Assembly: GCA_937876315.1 (NCBI GenBank) | Contig: CALEHQ010000045.1 | Span: 1-64,000, forward strand | DNA: 64,000 nucleotides | DNA from: an uncultured Actinomycetes bacterium | Lineage (GTDB): Bacteria; Actinomycetota; Acidimicrobiia; Acidimicrobiales; Acidimicrobilacustridaceae | Direction: 5' to 3' | In this document: positions 18,209-27,401 of the stretch, in pieces | Numbering within the stretch: the stretch's first letter is position 1 | Layout of the letters: every line of letters starts with the position of its first letter | Translations under genes and position numbers: made by a program | Notes under the pieces: model-generated | Database searches by the model: none | What the model saw: only the letters and a program-made list of their open reading frames with translations | Told to the model about the DNA's origin: nothing

Positions 18209-19756
18209 GGTGCCTTCCGCTAGTGGCATCTCAGCAGATGCGCTCTGTAGACGGTCTCGAACACGTTTCGCGGGAATGAAGCCAACAACAACAGCACCAA
18301 TCACCATCACGGGAATCATTGCTGAGAAGCCATTGGCCAATGCGTGTGCAAATGCGGATTGGATTTCCTCTCGTACCCCATCGGACAATTCCGCGATCTT
18401 TTGGGGTGAGCCCTGGATCGAATCAGCTGGAAAATCCGGAAGACGTTGCTCGACACTGCTCAGCAAACTGTTCGTGAAGATTGTTCCGACGATGGCGACG
18501 CCGAGCGAGTTGCCAAGAAGTCGAGCAAGCATGATCGTCGAGGTCGCCATTCCGATATCGGCGGGCTCAGTGAATCGTTGGATCACGTACAACAGGGTCT
18601 GCATCACGAATCCGATGCCCACACCGACAAGCATCGCTGACCCAACGACAAATGCTGCTGACGTGGTCGCTTCAATCGTCGAGAGCATGATCATGCCGAT
18701 TCCAGACACAATCATTCCCACGAAGGGAACAACGACGTGCCCACCAAGCCGATCAGTGATCTGGCCGGCAAGGATCGTGCACAAGCCTGAGGTAACGGCG
18801 AATGGAGCAAGCAGTAAACCGGCCTGCGTTGCGCTAATTCCTCGGACTGCTTCGAAAAATAGTGGCGGATAGACAATCGCCGAGCCGAATGCGAGGCCGG
18901 CAATCAAGTTGGCTGAGAGTGCGAGTGCTCGCACTCTCCCAGCGATAACACGCAAAGCAAGGATTGGCTCCGAGGATCTGCGTTCATGAATGACGAAGAA
19001 TGCGACGAAGACCGCCGAGAGCGCAGCGAGACCCAGCGTTCGTGTGCTCACAAATTCCACTCGGCCACCAGTCCCCCCGATTGCCAAAAGCAACGACGAA
19101 GCAGCACCTGCGAGAAGAAGTGCTCCGAGCACATCGATGCGATGAGCAACTCTGTTCGTGGATTTCGGAACAAAGAGAAGCGTGATGAGGCAGATGATCC
19201 CGCTCGGAATATTGACAAAGAATGCCCATCGCCATGTGAAGTTGTCGGTGAAGAATCCGCCGGCCCAAGGCCCGAGGACCGCAGTGACAGCAAAGACCAC
19301 GCCGGTGTAGCCGAGATACCTTCCGAGTTTGTCGGCGGGCATCACATCGGCAATCAGTGCCATCGCAAGGGCGGTGATTCCGCCGGCCCCAATACCCTGG
19401 AGCACCCGTGTACCGATAAGCATCGGCATCGACGTCGCCAAGCCGCACAGCATTGACCCGACCATGAATATCACGATGGCAATGACAAACACTCTTCGGC
19501 GACCGTAGATATCGCCAAGTTTCCCGAACACCGCCATGGTGGTGACTTGGGCGAGCAAATAACTCGTTGTCAGCCATGGAAGCAACGAAACACTTCCGAG
19601 CTCTCCCAAAATCGTTGGGGCCGCAGTCGCAACAATTGCTCCGTCGAGTCCTGAGAGCGTCGCCCCTAAGAGGATTCCAAAGAAGACAACAAGAAGTCGC
19701 CGACGCGACATGTGAACCGAGACTCCGCTCGCGCTCGCCGCCCCGGTGGCGGTCAC
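18194..19756 (-). CDS. MFS transporter, DHA2 (EmrB/QacA) drug:H+ antiporter type
   Basis: A 520-residue protein with about 14 hydrophobic segments. It carries the MFS motif A GKLGDIYGRRRVFV after TM2 and the antiporter-type motif near TM5 (GYTGVVFAVTAVLGPWAGG). Family members export drugs or metabolites using the proton gradient. The GTG start overlaps the stop of the enoyl-CoA hydratase gene by four bases (GTGA at 19753-19756). It is therefore the third gene of an LLM oxidoreductase-hydratase-transporter operon. Confidence 0.9.
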   Translation of the reverse strand: MTATGAASASGVSVHMSRRRLLVVFFGILLGATLSGLDGAIVATAAPTILGELGSVSLLPWLTTSYLLAQVTTMAVFGKLGDIYGRRRVFVIAIVIFMVGSMLCGLATSMPMLIGTRVLQGIGAGGITALAMALIADVMPADKLGRYLGYTGVVFAVTAVLGPWAGGFFTDNFTWRWAFFVNIPSGIICLITLLFVPKSTNRVAHRIDVLGALLLAGAASSLLLAIGGTGGRVEFVSTRTLGLAALSAVFVAFFVIHERRSSEPILALRVIAGRVRALALSANLIAGLAFGSAIVYPPLFFEAVRGISATQAGLLLAPFAVTSGLCTILAGQITDRLGGHVVVPFVGMIVSGIGMIMLSTIEATTSAAFVVGSAMLVGVGIGFVMQTLLYVIQRFTEPADIGMATSTIMLARLLGNSLGVAIVGTIFTNSLLSSVEQRLPDFPADSIQGSPQKIAELSDGVREEIQSAFAHALANGFSAMIPVMVIGAVVVGFIPAKRVRDRLQSASAEMPLAEGTAHAM

Positions 19757-20589
19757 TGCTCAGTGCGTCGATTCTCGCGTGCTTCTCTGCGCTCAGCGTC
19801 GGCCGCGTTGTGACGCTTCATCACACTCAGAGGATCCTGTTTGAAGACCTCTACTGATGCCTGATGACCAGCAAGTGCTTGGAATTCCGAACCGGCCCGG
19901 ATCGCAGCACGGACTCCCATAATTTCGGCTTGTCGATGCACCATTCGCTTGTTGATCTGCGCCAAATCGGTGGCAACCGCAGCGATCTGGCTAGCGACAT
20001 CAAGTACTTCATCGTCGAGTGCAACCGCCGGGAACGACCGATTGGCCCAGCCAATCTGTGCAGCCTCGGGACCAAGCATCTCGCCACCAGTAAGCATGAT
20101 TTCCATGGCGCGGCGCATACCCAAAAGCGGCTCGTGATACTGGCAGTCGGGTGGCGACGCGACGCGAACAATTGGGTAAGAAATCCGGGCATCGTCGGCC
20201 ACATAAACGAGGTCGCATGCCTGAACGAGTTCTGTTGCTCCCGCAATCGCGTATCCATGGACCTGAGCGATCACTGGCTTAGCGAGATCCCAAAATCTGA
20301 ACCAATTGTCAGTGACCTGTCGAGCCCACGCACCATCACCCGGAGCCGTGTGAAAAGGCGGCGCGACCATAAGGTCGCCAGCAAGGTCATAACCGGACGA
20401 GAAACACGGCCCACCACCGCGAATGATGCTGACGCGCACTTCGGGATCGCGGTCGTTTGATTCGAGCACGTGGAGCAGTTCCGTGCGCATGACAGTCGAA
20501 ATGGCGTTGCGCTTCTCAGGGCGATTCAACGTGATCCGGCAGATTCCTTCACCAGGGGTGTCGAGAGCGATGGTTTCATACGTTGTCAT
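19753..20589 (-). CDS. Enoyl-CoA hydratase/isomerase family protein
   Basis: A 278-residue crotonase-fold protein read from ATG 20589 (MTTYETIALD). A longer frame upstream lies inside the previous gene. It has the NRPEKRNAIS start region, the oxyanion-hole segment CFSSGYDLAGD and the GYAIAGATELVQACDLVYV segment. The usual catalytic Glu positions are not obvious from sequence, so hydratase, isomerase or another crotonase reaction is possible. It starts one base after the stop of the LLM oxidoreductase gene. Confidence 0.88.
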   Translation of the reverse strand: MTTYETIALDTPGEGICRITLNRPEKRNAISTVMRTELLHVLESNDRDPEVRVSIIRGGGPCFSSGYDLAGDLMVAPPFHTAPGDGAWARQVTDNWFRFWDLAKPVIAQVHGYAIAGATELVQACDLVYVADDARISYPIVRVASPPDCQYHEPLLGMRRAMEIMLTGGEMLGPEAAQIGWANRSFPAVALDDEVLDVASQIAAVATDLAQINKRMVHRQAEIMGVRAAIRAGSEFQALAGHQASVEVFKQDPLSVMKRHNAADAERREARENRRTEQ

Positions 20590-20590
20590 T

Positions 20591-21637
20591 TCAGTTCTCC
20601 TGGGTGTCTCTGGTGCCGGCAAGTTCGGCGAGCAGCTGCAGCCCTTCATCGGTTTCTGAGCGAACGATGAGCCCGGTGAGACCCATCTTGGTCCAGGCCT
20701 CCCAGCGTTCACGGATGCGTGTAGGCGAACCGATGAGCGAACCATCATCGTGGTACTCATCGGGGACGGCGGCAATCGCCTCGTCCCTTTTGCCAGCCAT
20801 CCAACATTCATGAATCTTCTGGGCCGCTTCTGGAAAGCCGCGCCGGGCCATGGACTCGCGGTGGTAATTGTGAGAGGCCGAACCCATACCTCCGACATAC
20901 ATCGCCGTGAGAGGCTTCATTGCGTTGATAGCGCCTTGCACATCGTCAGTGATCACAACACTCACTCCGCCGAAGATCTCGAAGTTAGCTGGACGACCGC
21001 CGCGCCTCGCGAAACCTGATTCGAGATGCGGACCGTACACAGATGGACCTTCAGATCCCCATCCCATCGGCAACATCCCATCGCAGATTTCCGCGCTCAG
21101 CTCGGTGTTCTTTGGTCCCCCTGCAGCAAGCCAAAGTTCGATCTCGCCTGCGGGATGAAGGATTGAACGAAGCGGTTTCCCTTGCCCTATCGCTCCTGGC
21201 CCGTTGTAGGGAAGTGGAAACTCAACCCCGTCGTTGGTGAGTGGTTCGCGGGCGAATACCTTGCGCATGATTGCCACGTATTCCCGTAACCGACGGTTAG
21301 GACTCCCCCATGGTTGTCCGTACCAGCCCTCGACGATCTGCGGTCCAGAAACGCCGAGTCCGATAATGACGCGATCGCCGCCTGCGAGTGCGTCGATCGT
21401 AAGTGCGTGCATCGCAGTTGCTGCTGGCGTGCGAGCCGCAATCTGCACAACACCGGTGCCAAGTTTGATTCGCTTCGTAACTGCTGCCAGATAGGCAAGC
21501 GGAGACAGCGCGTCGGATCCGTAGGCCTCTGCCGTCCAAACCGAGTGGTAACCCAAGTCTTCAGCCATCCGAACCTGATCGACTGGGACGTCGAGATCGG
21601 CACCTCTATAAAGGTCGAGTCCGAGAGCCAACTTCAT
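20591..21637 (-). CDS. LLM-class flavin/F420-dependent oxidoreductase
   Basis: A 348-residue TIM-barrel protein of the luciferase-like monooxygenase superfamily. It contains GYHSVWTAEAYGSDA, a KLGTGVVQIAARTP strand, and VIIGLGVSGPQIVEGWYG. Actinobacterial members of this type commonly use coenzyme F420, and some use FMN. The operon with an enoyl-CoA hydratase suggests a role in oxidising an acyl or terpenoid-like compound. The first gene of the operon starts at ATG 21637. Confidence 0.88.
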   Translation of the reverse strand: MKLALGLDLYRGADLDVPVDQVRMAEDLGYHSVWTAEAYGSDALSPLAYLAAVTKRIKLGTGVVQIAARTPAATAMHALTIDALAGGDRVIIGLGVSGPQIVEGWYGQPWGSPNRRLREYVAIMRKVFAREPLTNDGVEFPLPYNGPGAIGQGKPLRSILHPAGEIELWLAAGGPKNTELSAEICDGMLPMGWGSEGPSVYGPHLESGFARRGGRPANFEIFGGVSVVITDDVQGAINAMKPLTAMYVGGMGSASHNYHRESMARRGFPEAAQKIHECWMAGKRDEAIAAVPDEYHDDGSLIGSPTRIRERWEAWTKMGLTGLIVRSETDEGLQLLAELAGTRDTQEN

Positions 21638-21731
21638 CGTCTGTCATCTCCAATGGGAAAGCGAAGGAAGGAACGAAGCGCGGGTCACTATGACTCGGCA
21701 AAGACTCCCCCCAGAACGTCTCTTTGCCTTG

Positions 21732-23129
21732 TCAATCTAGTTGGCTGCCACGCGGGACCCGAGTCCCAAGAACTGCTCCGAAAAGCGCGACAGCCGTCGC
21801 CATACCGAACGTCAGGACAAGTCCGGTGACCTCCGAGTTTGTCAACGATCCGACAGTGGAGACGAGAACTCCGGCTACCCCGATTCCCAATGCAGCTCCG
21901 AGCATGTCGCTTAATTGCAACGCAGTTGTCGCGTTCCCCTCCTTGCCCTTTTCTGCCAATTCCATCGCGACATGAGCCAATGGGGAGAATGCGAGCCCCA
22001 TTCCGAATCCGGCTACGCCCCAAGCGATGAGACCAACCCAACCCGGAATGGAAGGAACCAGAACTGTCGCCATGCCTGCAGTCCCCACCCCAATGATGGC
22101 CATTCCGACCACGACGAGAACTGTCGCTCCACGAGTTCGAATCCAACGAGTTTGCAGCCACGAAGAAACCGTCCACGTGAGTGATGCAGTCGTCATTGCG
22201 AGTCGGCCATAGATGGGCGACATTCCCCGTACCGTTGTAATCGCGAATGGGACGAACGCATCTGCTGCATAAAAACCAAAGTTCAAAAGTCCGCGTACCG
22301 CCACTGTGGCCGGCAACCCAGTACGCGCCCGCAACGTTCCGACTGGCGTGAGCCGCATGAACGGTCGGACCATCACAACAGCGCCAATCACTGTGACCGG
22401 AAGAAAGACATGGAGCGATCGCGATCCGAGGCCGATGAGGAGTACACCCGCACCGGCCGCAACCAAGACTGCATTCAGAATGTTGCGTTCGTTCGACGGT
22501 GTATCGGGCGCGGGAACCGACTTCACTCCGATGACCGCAAAACCTCCGATCACTGCGGAAAGCGGCAAAAGCCCGAGGAACACCCAACGCCACCCAACAG
22601 TTTCTGCGATCCACGCAGCAATCACCGGACCGATAACGGACGGAAGCATCCATGCGCTCGAAATCAGCGCGAACATTTGCGGACGCTGTTCGAGCGGATA
22701 AATCCGACCGATACAGACATACGACGTGGCGGGCATCACACCAGCTCCGACCCCTTGTAGAAACCGCCCGAGCACCAACACAAGCATTGTTGGAGCCATT
22801 CCACCGGCAACGAGGCCAACGGCGAAGAGTACGAGCCCGACAGCAAAAGGAATGGCGGGACGCATTCGATCCGCTGCTGTGCTGGCAATCACCACTCCCA
22901 CGAGTGTGCCGAGAAAGAACGCGCTGAAGACCCAGCCATAGAGCGCAAGGTCACCGAGATCGGACTCAACCAGTGGCATAACCGTCGCCACCGACATCGA
23001 CTCGAATGCAACCAAAGTGACGATGAGGACAAGACCGGAAGTGAGCAACCGACGATCGCGCGCAAACACGCCTCCGGGTCTGACAATGCCAACGCGAGCG
23101 CCGGAGTCAGTGTCAGGAATGTGTGTCAC
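21732..23129 (-). CDS. MFS transporter
   Basis: About 465 residues with 12-14 hydrophobic segments, including ADRMRPAIPFAVGLVLF in the motif A position and GRFLQGVGAGVMPATSYV. The substrate is unknown. The open frame extends upstream to 23327 but passes through the tRNA-Arg gene, so I chose GTG 23129, 20 bases downstream of the tRNA. A GTG at 23069 is another option. The short spacing means the gene may be read from the tRNA promoter. Confidence 0.8.
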   Translation of the reverse strand: MTHIPDTDSGARVGIVRPGGVFARDRRLLTSGLVLIVTLVAFESMSVATVMPLVESDLGDLALYGWVFSAFFLGTLVGVVIASTAADRMRPAIPFAVGLVLFAVGLVAGGMAPTMLVLVLGRFLQGVGAGVMPATSYVCIGRIYPLEQRPQMFALISSAWMLPSVIGPVIAAWIAETVGWRWVFLGLLPLSAVIGGFAVIGVKSVPAPDTPSNERNILNAVLVAAGAGVLLIGLGSRSLHVFLPVTVIGAVVMVRPFMRLTPVGTLRARTGLPATVAVRGLLNFGFYAADAFVPFAITTVRGMSPIYGRLAMTTASLTWTVSSWLQTRWIRTRGATVLVVVGMAIIGVGTAGMATVLVPSIPGWVGLIAWGVAGFGMGLAFSPLAHVAMELAEKGKEGNATTALQLSDMLGAALGIGVAGVLVSTVGSLTNSEVTGLVLTFGMATAVALFGAVLGTRVPRGSQLD

Positions 23130-23148
23130 CGGCGAAGGATGGGACGAG

Positions 23149-23222
23149 CGCCCCCGCCAGGATTCGAACCCGGAACCTGCCGGGTAGAAACCGGCTGCTC
23201 TATCCAGTTGAGCTACGGAGGC
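23149..23222 (-). tRNA. tRNA-Arg (anticodon TCT)
   Basis: On the minus strand the acceptor GCCTCCG pairs with CGGGGGC. The anticodon stem is GCCGG/CCGGC with loop TTTCTAC, and the T arm contains GTTCGAATCC. The discriminator is G at 23149. CCA is not encoded. It lies immediately upstream of the MFS gene on the same strand. Confidence 0.95.
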
Positions 23223-23309
23223 AGAGTGCTGAGGAAGCGTACGCGCCACAGCCTCAACCTCGGAACTCTCGTTGCCCCTACCCGTTTCGGGCAGGGCCGC
23301 TGCCTGTCG

Positions 23310-23315
23310 TATGCT
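23310..23315 (+). promoter_or_regulatory. Possible -10 element of tRNA-His
   Basis: The hexamer TATGCT lies 12 bases before the tRNA-His 5' end. It is a reasonable -10 box for a stable RNA promoter. The -35 region is not convincing. Confidence 0.35.
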
Positions 23316-23327
23316 GACCGTTCCCAT

Positions 23328-23406
23328 GGTGGCCGTAGCTCAGCTCGGTTAGAGCGCCAGGTTGTGGCCCTGGAGGTCGGGGGTTCAAGTCCCCTCGGTC
23401 ACCCCA
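23328..23406 (+). tRNA. tRNA-His (anticodon GTG)
   Basis: Acceptor GTGGCCG pairs with CGGTCAC. The extra G-1 at 23328 faces C73 at 23403, the identity element of tRNA-His. The anticodon stem is CCAGG/CCTGG with loop TTGTGGC. CCA is encoded at 23404-23406. Confidence 0.97.
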
Positions 23407-23534
23407 TTGTGGTGGTGGTCGTCCGTCGAGAGGCGGGCGACCATCGCAGTGAGAATCGTCGGTGAAGGCACCGAGACTTCACGCCAAAGACGAACAGCAC
23501 ACATAGGACGGAGTGGTAGGTTGACCACTCGCAA

Positions 23535-23610
23535 GCGCCTCTAGCTCAATTGGCAGAGCATCGGACTCTTAATCCGCAGGTTCTGGGTTCAAGTCCCAGG
23601 GGGCGTACCA
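23535..23610 (+). tRNA. tRNA-Lys (anticodon CTT)
   Basis: Acceptor GCGCCTC pairs with GGGGCGT (one G-T pair at the end). The anticodon loop is CTCTTAA, and the T arm is CTGGG-TTCAAGT-CCCAG. Discriminator A is at 23607 and CCA is encoded at 23608-23610. A strong hairpin follows. Confidence 0.95.
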
Positions 23611-23653
23611 AGAAGTTGTCGCAGGTTGATGAAGCGCAACTTGTCAGAAAACG

Positions 23654-23687
23654 AACAAAGGCCCGGGCCGAAGCCCGGGCCTTTGTT
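23654..23687. terminator. Strong bidirectional intrinsic terminator
   Basis: A perfect 15-bp stem, AACAAAGGCCCGGGC against its complement, with a CGAA loop. A and T tracts flank the GC-rich core on either side. It lies between tRNA-Lys (plus) and the HU gene (minus) and can end transcription from both. Confidence 0.9.
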
Positions 23688-23702
23688 GTTACTTCAACAG
23701 AC

Positions 23703-24146
23703 TCAACGACGACGTGCCGGAGCCTTACGTGCTGCAGTCTTCTTGGCCGGAGCCTTACGAGCAGGAGCCTTACGTGCCGGGGCCTTTTTGGCAACAGCCT
23801 TCTTCTTGGCCGGAGCCTTCTTGGCTGGGGCTTTCTTGGCAACAGCCTTCTTCTTGGCTGGGGCTTTCTTGCCAGCAATGACGGCATCCTTGAATGCCTT
23901 CAGGGGGGTGATCTTTGCGGCCTTCTTAGCCGGAACCTTCACGGTTGCACCGGTCTGCGGGTTACGGGCGAGACGCGGTCCGCGCTGCACGCGACGGAAC
24001 TTTGCGAAGCCGGTAAGCACCACATCTTCACCTGTCGCGACCGTATCGGTGATCGTGATGATGAACTCTTCGACAAAGGCCACGGCCTGTTTCTTGTCGA
24101 TGTCGAGCCGCTCGGCGAGTTCAGCGGCCAGCTCTCGTTTGTTCAC
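23703..24146 (-). CDS. hupB: HU-family nucleoid protein with Lys/Ala/Pro-rich tail (HupB type)
   Basis: A 147-residue protein read from GTG 24146, which has AAGGAG seven bases upstream. An ATG at 24209 would add 21 non-conserved residues. Residues 1-95 form a standard HU fold (NKRELAAELAERL, GFAKFRRVQRGPR, and the DNA-binding arm RNPQTGATVKVPA). The last 50 residues are a repetitive KKAPAKK/ARKAPA tail like mycobacterial HupB or eukaryotic histone H1. The tail should add non-specific DNA binding and compaction. Confidence 0.94.
   Translation of the reverse strand: MNKRELAAELAERLDIDKKQAVAFVEEFIITITDTVATGEDVVLTGFAKFRRVQRGPRLARNPQTGATVKVPAKKAAKITPLKAFKDAVIAGKKAPAKKKAVAKKAPAKKAPAKKKAVAKKAPARKAPARKAPAKKTAARKAPARRR
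23706..23876 (-). repeat. Imperfect tandem repeat encoding the HU basic tail
   Basis: Repeated units of about 12-15 bases (variants of CTTCTTGGCCGGAGC on the plus strand) encode alternating Ala-Lys-Lys-Ala-Pro blocks. Such tracts are prone to length change between strains. Confidence 0.75.
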
Positions 24147-24332
24147 GCTCTTCTCCTTGATTCCCGACGGCCACCATCGGTGGTGGCACGTGACGACCGG
24201 GGCGTTCATCGTCGCGCACTCTTCAGCGCGAATCGCGGCAATCGCGCAAAAAGATCAGAAATCTTCTACTCGATTGTGTCTTCCGTCTCGCCGGCACAGT
24301 CCTTCCAGTGACTCAAACGACGCGGAAATGAC

Positions 24333-25301
24333 TCAAATAGTGAAAACGATCTTCCCGAATTGATCACCGCTGAGCATCTCAGCGAAGCCCGACTGAGCGT
24401 CCGCCAGCGGCCGAACGGAGTCAATCACCGGACGAACACCAGTGGCGTCGATCATCGAAACGAGGCGCTGGAGTTCGCCTCGAGTGCCCATAGTCGAGCC
24501 GATGACCGAACGCTGGAGAAAGAACACTTGGGTGAGATCAGCCGATGGATCGTCACCAGTGGTGGCCCCCGACACGACGACAACTCCACCAGGCCGGACA
24601 GCTCGAACAGAGTTCGCCCAAGTGGCACGACCAACTGTCTCGACGACGGCATCGACGCGCTCCGGGAGCCGTTCGTCAGGCGCGAAGGTTGCGTGTGCAC
24701 CAAGTGCAACTGCCCGAGCCCGCTTTTCCTCACTACGACTCGTTGCCCATACGCGAAGTCCTGCAGCACGCGCAAGAGCGATCGCGGCGGTTGAGACTCC
24801 CCCGCCTGCACCTTGAACAAGCACCGTGTCACCGGGACGCAACGCTGCACGAGTGAACAACATGCGGTAGGCAGTCAACCATGATGTGGGCAAACAAGCG
24901 GCTTCTTCAAACGTGAGCGAAGAAGGCTTTGGAATCAGGTTGCGACGCGGAACCGCGATCTTCTCGGCAAGCGTTCCCGGGAAACGCTCGGACAGAAGCG
25001 AACGTCGAGGATCGAGCGTTTCGTCACCGTCGCCTGCATCGGGATCTGCAATCACAGCGTGAACGATGACTTCATTCCCATCGGCATCGACGCCTGATCC
25101 GTCACAACCGAGAATCATCGGGAGCTGCTCTGGCCGGAGCCCGACGCCTTTCAAACTCCAAATGTCGTGATAGTTCAACGCTGCGGCATGCAGCGTTACA
25201 AGCACCCAACCTTCGGGGATTTCCGGGTCGGGCACATCGCCAAGCGTGAGTCCTGAGAGCGGATTTTCCGCGTCGATAGATGTTGCGGTAACAGCGAACA
25301 T
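24333..25301 (-). CDS. MDR-family zinc-free quinone oxidoreductase/alcohol dehydrogenase-like protein
   Basis: A 322-residue medium-chain dehydrogenase. GroES-like N-terminal domain (LGCDGSGVDADGNEVIV) and Rossmann domain with VLVQGAGGGVSTAAIALARA. The structural zinc Cys cluster of classical alcohol dehydrogenases is absent, favouring a quinone-oxidoreductase-like NADPH enzyme. The ATG at 25301 directly abuts the stop of the DUF4395-thioredoxin gene, so the two are probably co-transcribed. Substrate unknown. Confidence 0.86.
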   Translation of the reverse strand: MFAVTATSIDAENPLSGLTLGDVPDPEIPEGWVLVTLHAAALNYHDIWSLKGVGLRPEQLPMILGCDGSGVDADGNEVIVHAVIADPDAGDGDETLDPRRSLLSERFPGTLAEKIAVPRRNLIPKPSSLTFEEAACLPTSWLTAYRMLFTRAALRPGDTVLVQGAGGGVSTAAIALARAAGLRVWATSRSEEKRARAVALGAHATFAPDERLPERVDAVVETVGRATWANSVRAVRPGGVVVVSGATTGDDPSADLTQVFFLQRSVIGSTMGTRGELQRLVSMIDATGVRPVIDSVRPLADAQSGFAEMLSGDQFGKIVFTI

Positions 25302-26096
25302 TCAGATGACAGTAACTGACTCGCGAGCGATCGCATCGAGTTCCGCTCGGACAGAATCAGCGCCAGCCAAACGAACAATCACTGATCCGTTTGCTTCTGC
25401 ACGAACAACAGTTGGCGCCCTACGCACTTTGTAGCTGCTCGCAAGGTCGAGATGCTCGGCAACATTGAGAACGAGGATGGAATCGCCGGACTGCTGTGTC
25501 GAGATCTGTTCGACGACGAGTGGGCAGACGGCACAGAACTCAGTCGTGAAGACCAGCCACATCGGCCGCCCTGTTCGATGTTGAGCAGGAACAGGCGGCC
25601 AACCGCCCTTACGTTCTGGGCGTTGTGCATCGAAGAGTTCGCTTTCCTCTCGTTCCATAGTGACGACCCGAACACCTCCACGAAGGCGAACCAAAAGGAC
25701 ATACATTTCGCAACCTACGCAAATGCCAGTTGTTGCTGCGGCGGCAGCAAGAGCAGCAACGATGAGCGCAAGTGTCCACCCGAGAGTCGACGCACCGAAA
25801 AGAAACGCGAGTGTTGAGGCTCCGAGAAAGATCACACCGACCGTCGCGGCAAACCGAGGCGGACGAGGATCCTCAAGCTCGTGTGGTGGTTTTAACCGCG
25901 GCCGAATGACGGCGCCGTACACCCGCAATACCGGACCCCACTTTGGACCAAAGGCCGCGCCAAGGAACAGCACGACGCCAAAGACCGGAACAACAAGCCA
26001 CTGACCGGCAAGGAAACCGAGAACAAGTGCCACGGCGAGTACGGCTTGATTTGTCCGTGGTCCGCGGGGATCGATGGGGGCAGGTGTTGTAGCCAT
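25302..26096 (-). CDS. DUF4395 membrane protein fused to a thioredoxin-like domain
   Basis: A 264-residue protein. The N-terminal DUF4395 module (about 8-135) has DPRGPRTNQ, four hydrophobic segments and the family GICVGCEMY motif. A C-terminal thioredoxin-like domain (about 175-264) has active-site-like Cys pair FCAVCPLV. The arrangement suggests a membrane thiol-disulfide system in which the two Cys pairs could exchange electrons; this is an inference. It is followed immediately by the quinone oxidoreductase gene. Confidence 0.85.
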   Translation of the reverse strand: MATTPAPIDPRGPRTNQAVLAVALVLGFLAGQWLVVPVFGVVLFLGAAFGPKWGPVLRVYGAVIRPRLKPPHELEDPRPPRFAATVGVIFLGASTLAFLFGASTLGWTLALIVAALAAAAATTGICVGCEMYVLLVRLRGGVRVVTMEREESELFDAQRPERKGGWPPVPAQHRTGRPMWLVFTTEFCAVCPLVVEQISTQQSGDSILVLNVAEHLDLASSYKVRRAPTVVRAEANGSVIVRLAGADSVRAELDAIARESVTVI

Positions 26097-26138
26097 GACG
26101 TCACCTTAATCCCGACCTATTCAATCAACAATAGGAAA

Positions 26139-27401
26139 TTAGGAATTCGGCACCCGATCGAGCCGAGTCACCACTTCGACATGGTGCGTGTGCGGAAACA
26201 TGTCGACCACGACTGCCTCGATGGGCTGGTAACCCTCGGAGGCGAGCAGGGCAACGTCGCGGCCGGCGGCGGCGGGATCGCAACTCACGAGGAGGAATCG
26301 ATCGGCCTCGGCAGCAGCCAGCACCTTCACAGCCTTCCGACCAAGACCAGCGCGAGATGGATCGGCGATGACGAGATCGGCCGAGGGAACACGGAATCGT
26401 TCGATTGAAGTCCCGACCACCCGAACGTCGAGGTCGGCGAGATTCACCTTTGCGTCGGCCACCGATGACCGCCCTCGCTCAGCAGCCACAGCGCGCCACC
26501 TCTCGCGCCCAGCGAGCAAGCTGCCGGCAAAAAGCCCGACGCCGCAATATGCGTCAACCAGCGTGGGTTGATCGCGCGTTGAATCTTCCAAGATGTCAGC
26601 AGCCATTTGCGCGACAACGTTGACCAATGCCTCGGCCCCGTCGGGACGAGTCTGGAAGAACGATTCCGCTGAGATTCGCCAAACACGGCCCGCAACTTCT
26701 TCGTGGATCCAAGCTCGACGTCCGGCCTTCAATTCGTCGACGCCAATGACGAGGACATCAGAAGGAAGACGCACTCCAGAAGCGGACGGGGTAACGACAG
26801 CAATTCGCTCCCCTGTTGCAGTTCCAACGCGGAGAGTTACTTCGGTTGCGGCGCCAAAATCACCGTTTACCAGGAGTTCCTCAAGAAGAGGATGTGCAAC
26901 TGCACATGAAGACAGTGTCAGCACGTCGTGACTCGATCCCATACGAAGCCCCGCACGACCACCAACGACAGCGGCGCGCAGTGTCGTTCGAAATCCCCAA
27001 GGATCGAGAGTCGCTCCGACCCGAACGACAGGTTCCTTCCATCGGCCGAGTCGACGAAGTGCGTCAGAAACAATGTCGACCTTCGCTACCAACTGAGCAT
27101 CGTGACGCAAATGGGCGAGATCACAGCCGCCGCAGCCTTCGATGACGTGCGGGCATTCCGGTTCAATCCGACCCAGTGAAGGAGTGATGACCTTGATGAT
27201 TCGACCGTGTTCGCTCCCCCGGCGCTCAATGACGGAGACCTCGAGGCGCTCGCCAGGCAAGCCACCGTCGACAAGAACGACGCGACCATCGTCTCGGCGG
27301 GATAACCCCACGCCGCCAGCCACCAAACGCTCGACGTCGACGACCACGGAACGATCGGACATTCGATTGATGGGTCGATCAGAACCAGAAAGGTCGGTCA
27401 C
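26139..27401 (-). CDS. TrmA/RlmD-family RNA (uracil-5-)-methyltransferase
   Basis: A 420-residue SAM-dependent methyltransferase. An N-terminal TRAM domain (about 15-75) is followed by Cys residues in CPHVIEGCGGCDL that resemble the iron-sulfur site of RlmD. The SAM motif DAYCGVGLFAG and the catalytic nucleophile region VSCDPAAAGRDV (Cys) complete it. Target could be 23S rRNA or tRNA uridine. The GTG start at 27401 lies within a palindrome; ATG 27362 is an alternative. It is divergent from rpe. Confidence 0.9.
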   Translation of the reverse strand: MTDLSGSDRPINRMSDRSVVVDVERLVAGGVGLSRRDDGRVVLVDGGLPGERLEVSVIERRGSEHGRIIKVITPSLGRIEPECPHVIEGCGGCDLAHLRHDAQLVAKVDIVSDALRRLGRWKEPVVRVGATLDPWGFRTTLRAAVVGGRAGLRMGSSHDVLTLSSCAVAHPLLEELLVNGDFGAATEVTLRVGTATGERIAVVTPSASGVRLPSDVLVIGVDELKAGRRAWIHEEVAGRVWRISAESFFQTRPDGAEALVNVVAQMAADILEDSTRDQPTLVDAYCGVGLFAGSLLAGRERWRAVAAERGRSSVADAKVNLADLDVRVVGTSIERFRVPSADLVIADPSRAGLGRKAVKVLAAAEADRFLLVSCDPAAAGRDVALLASEGYQPIEAVVVDMFPHTHHVEVVTRLDRVPNS

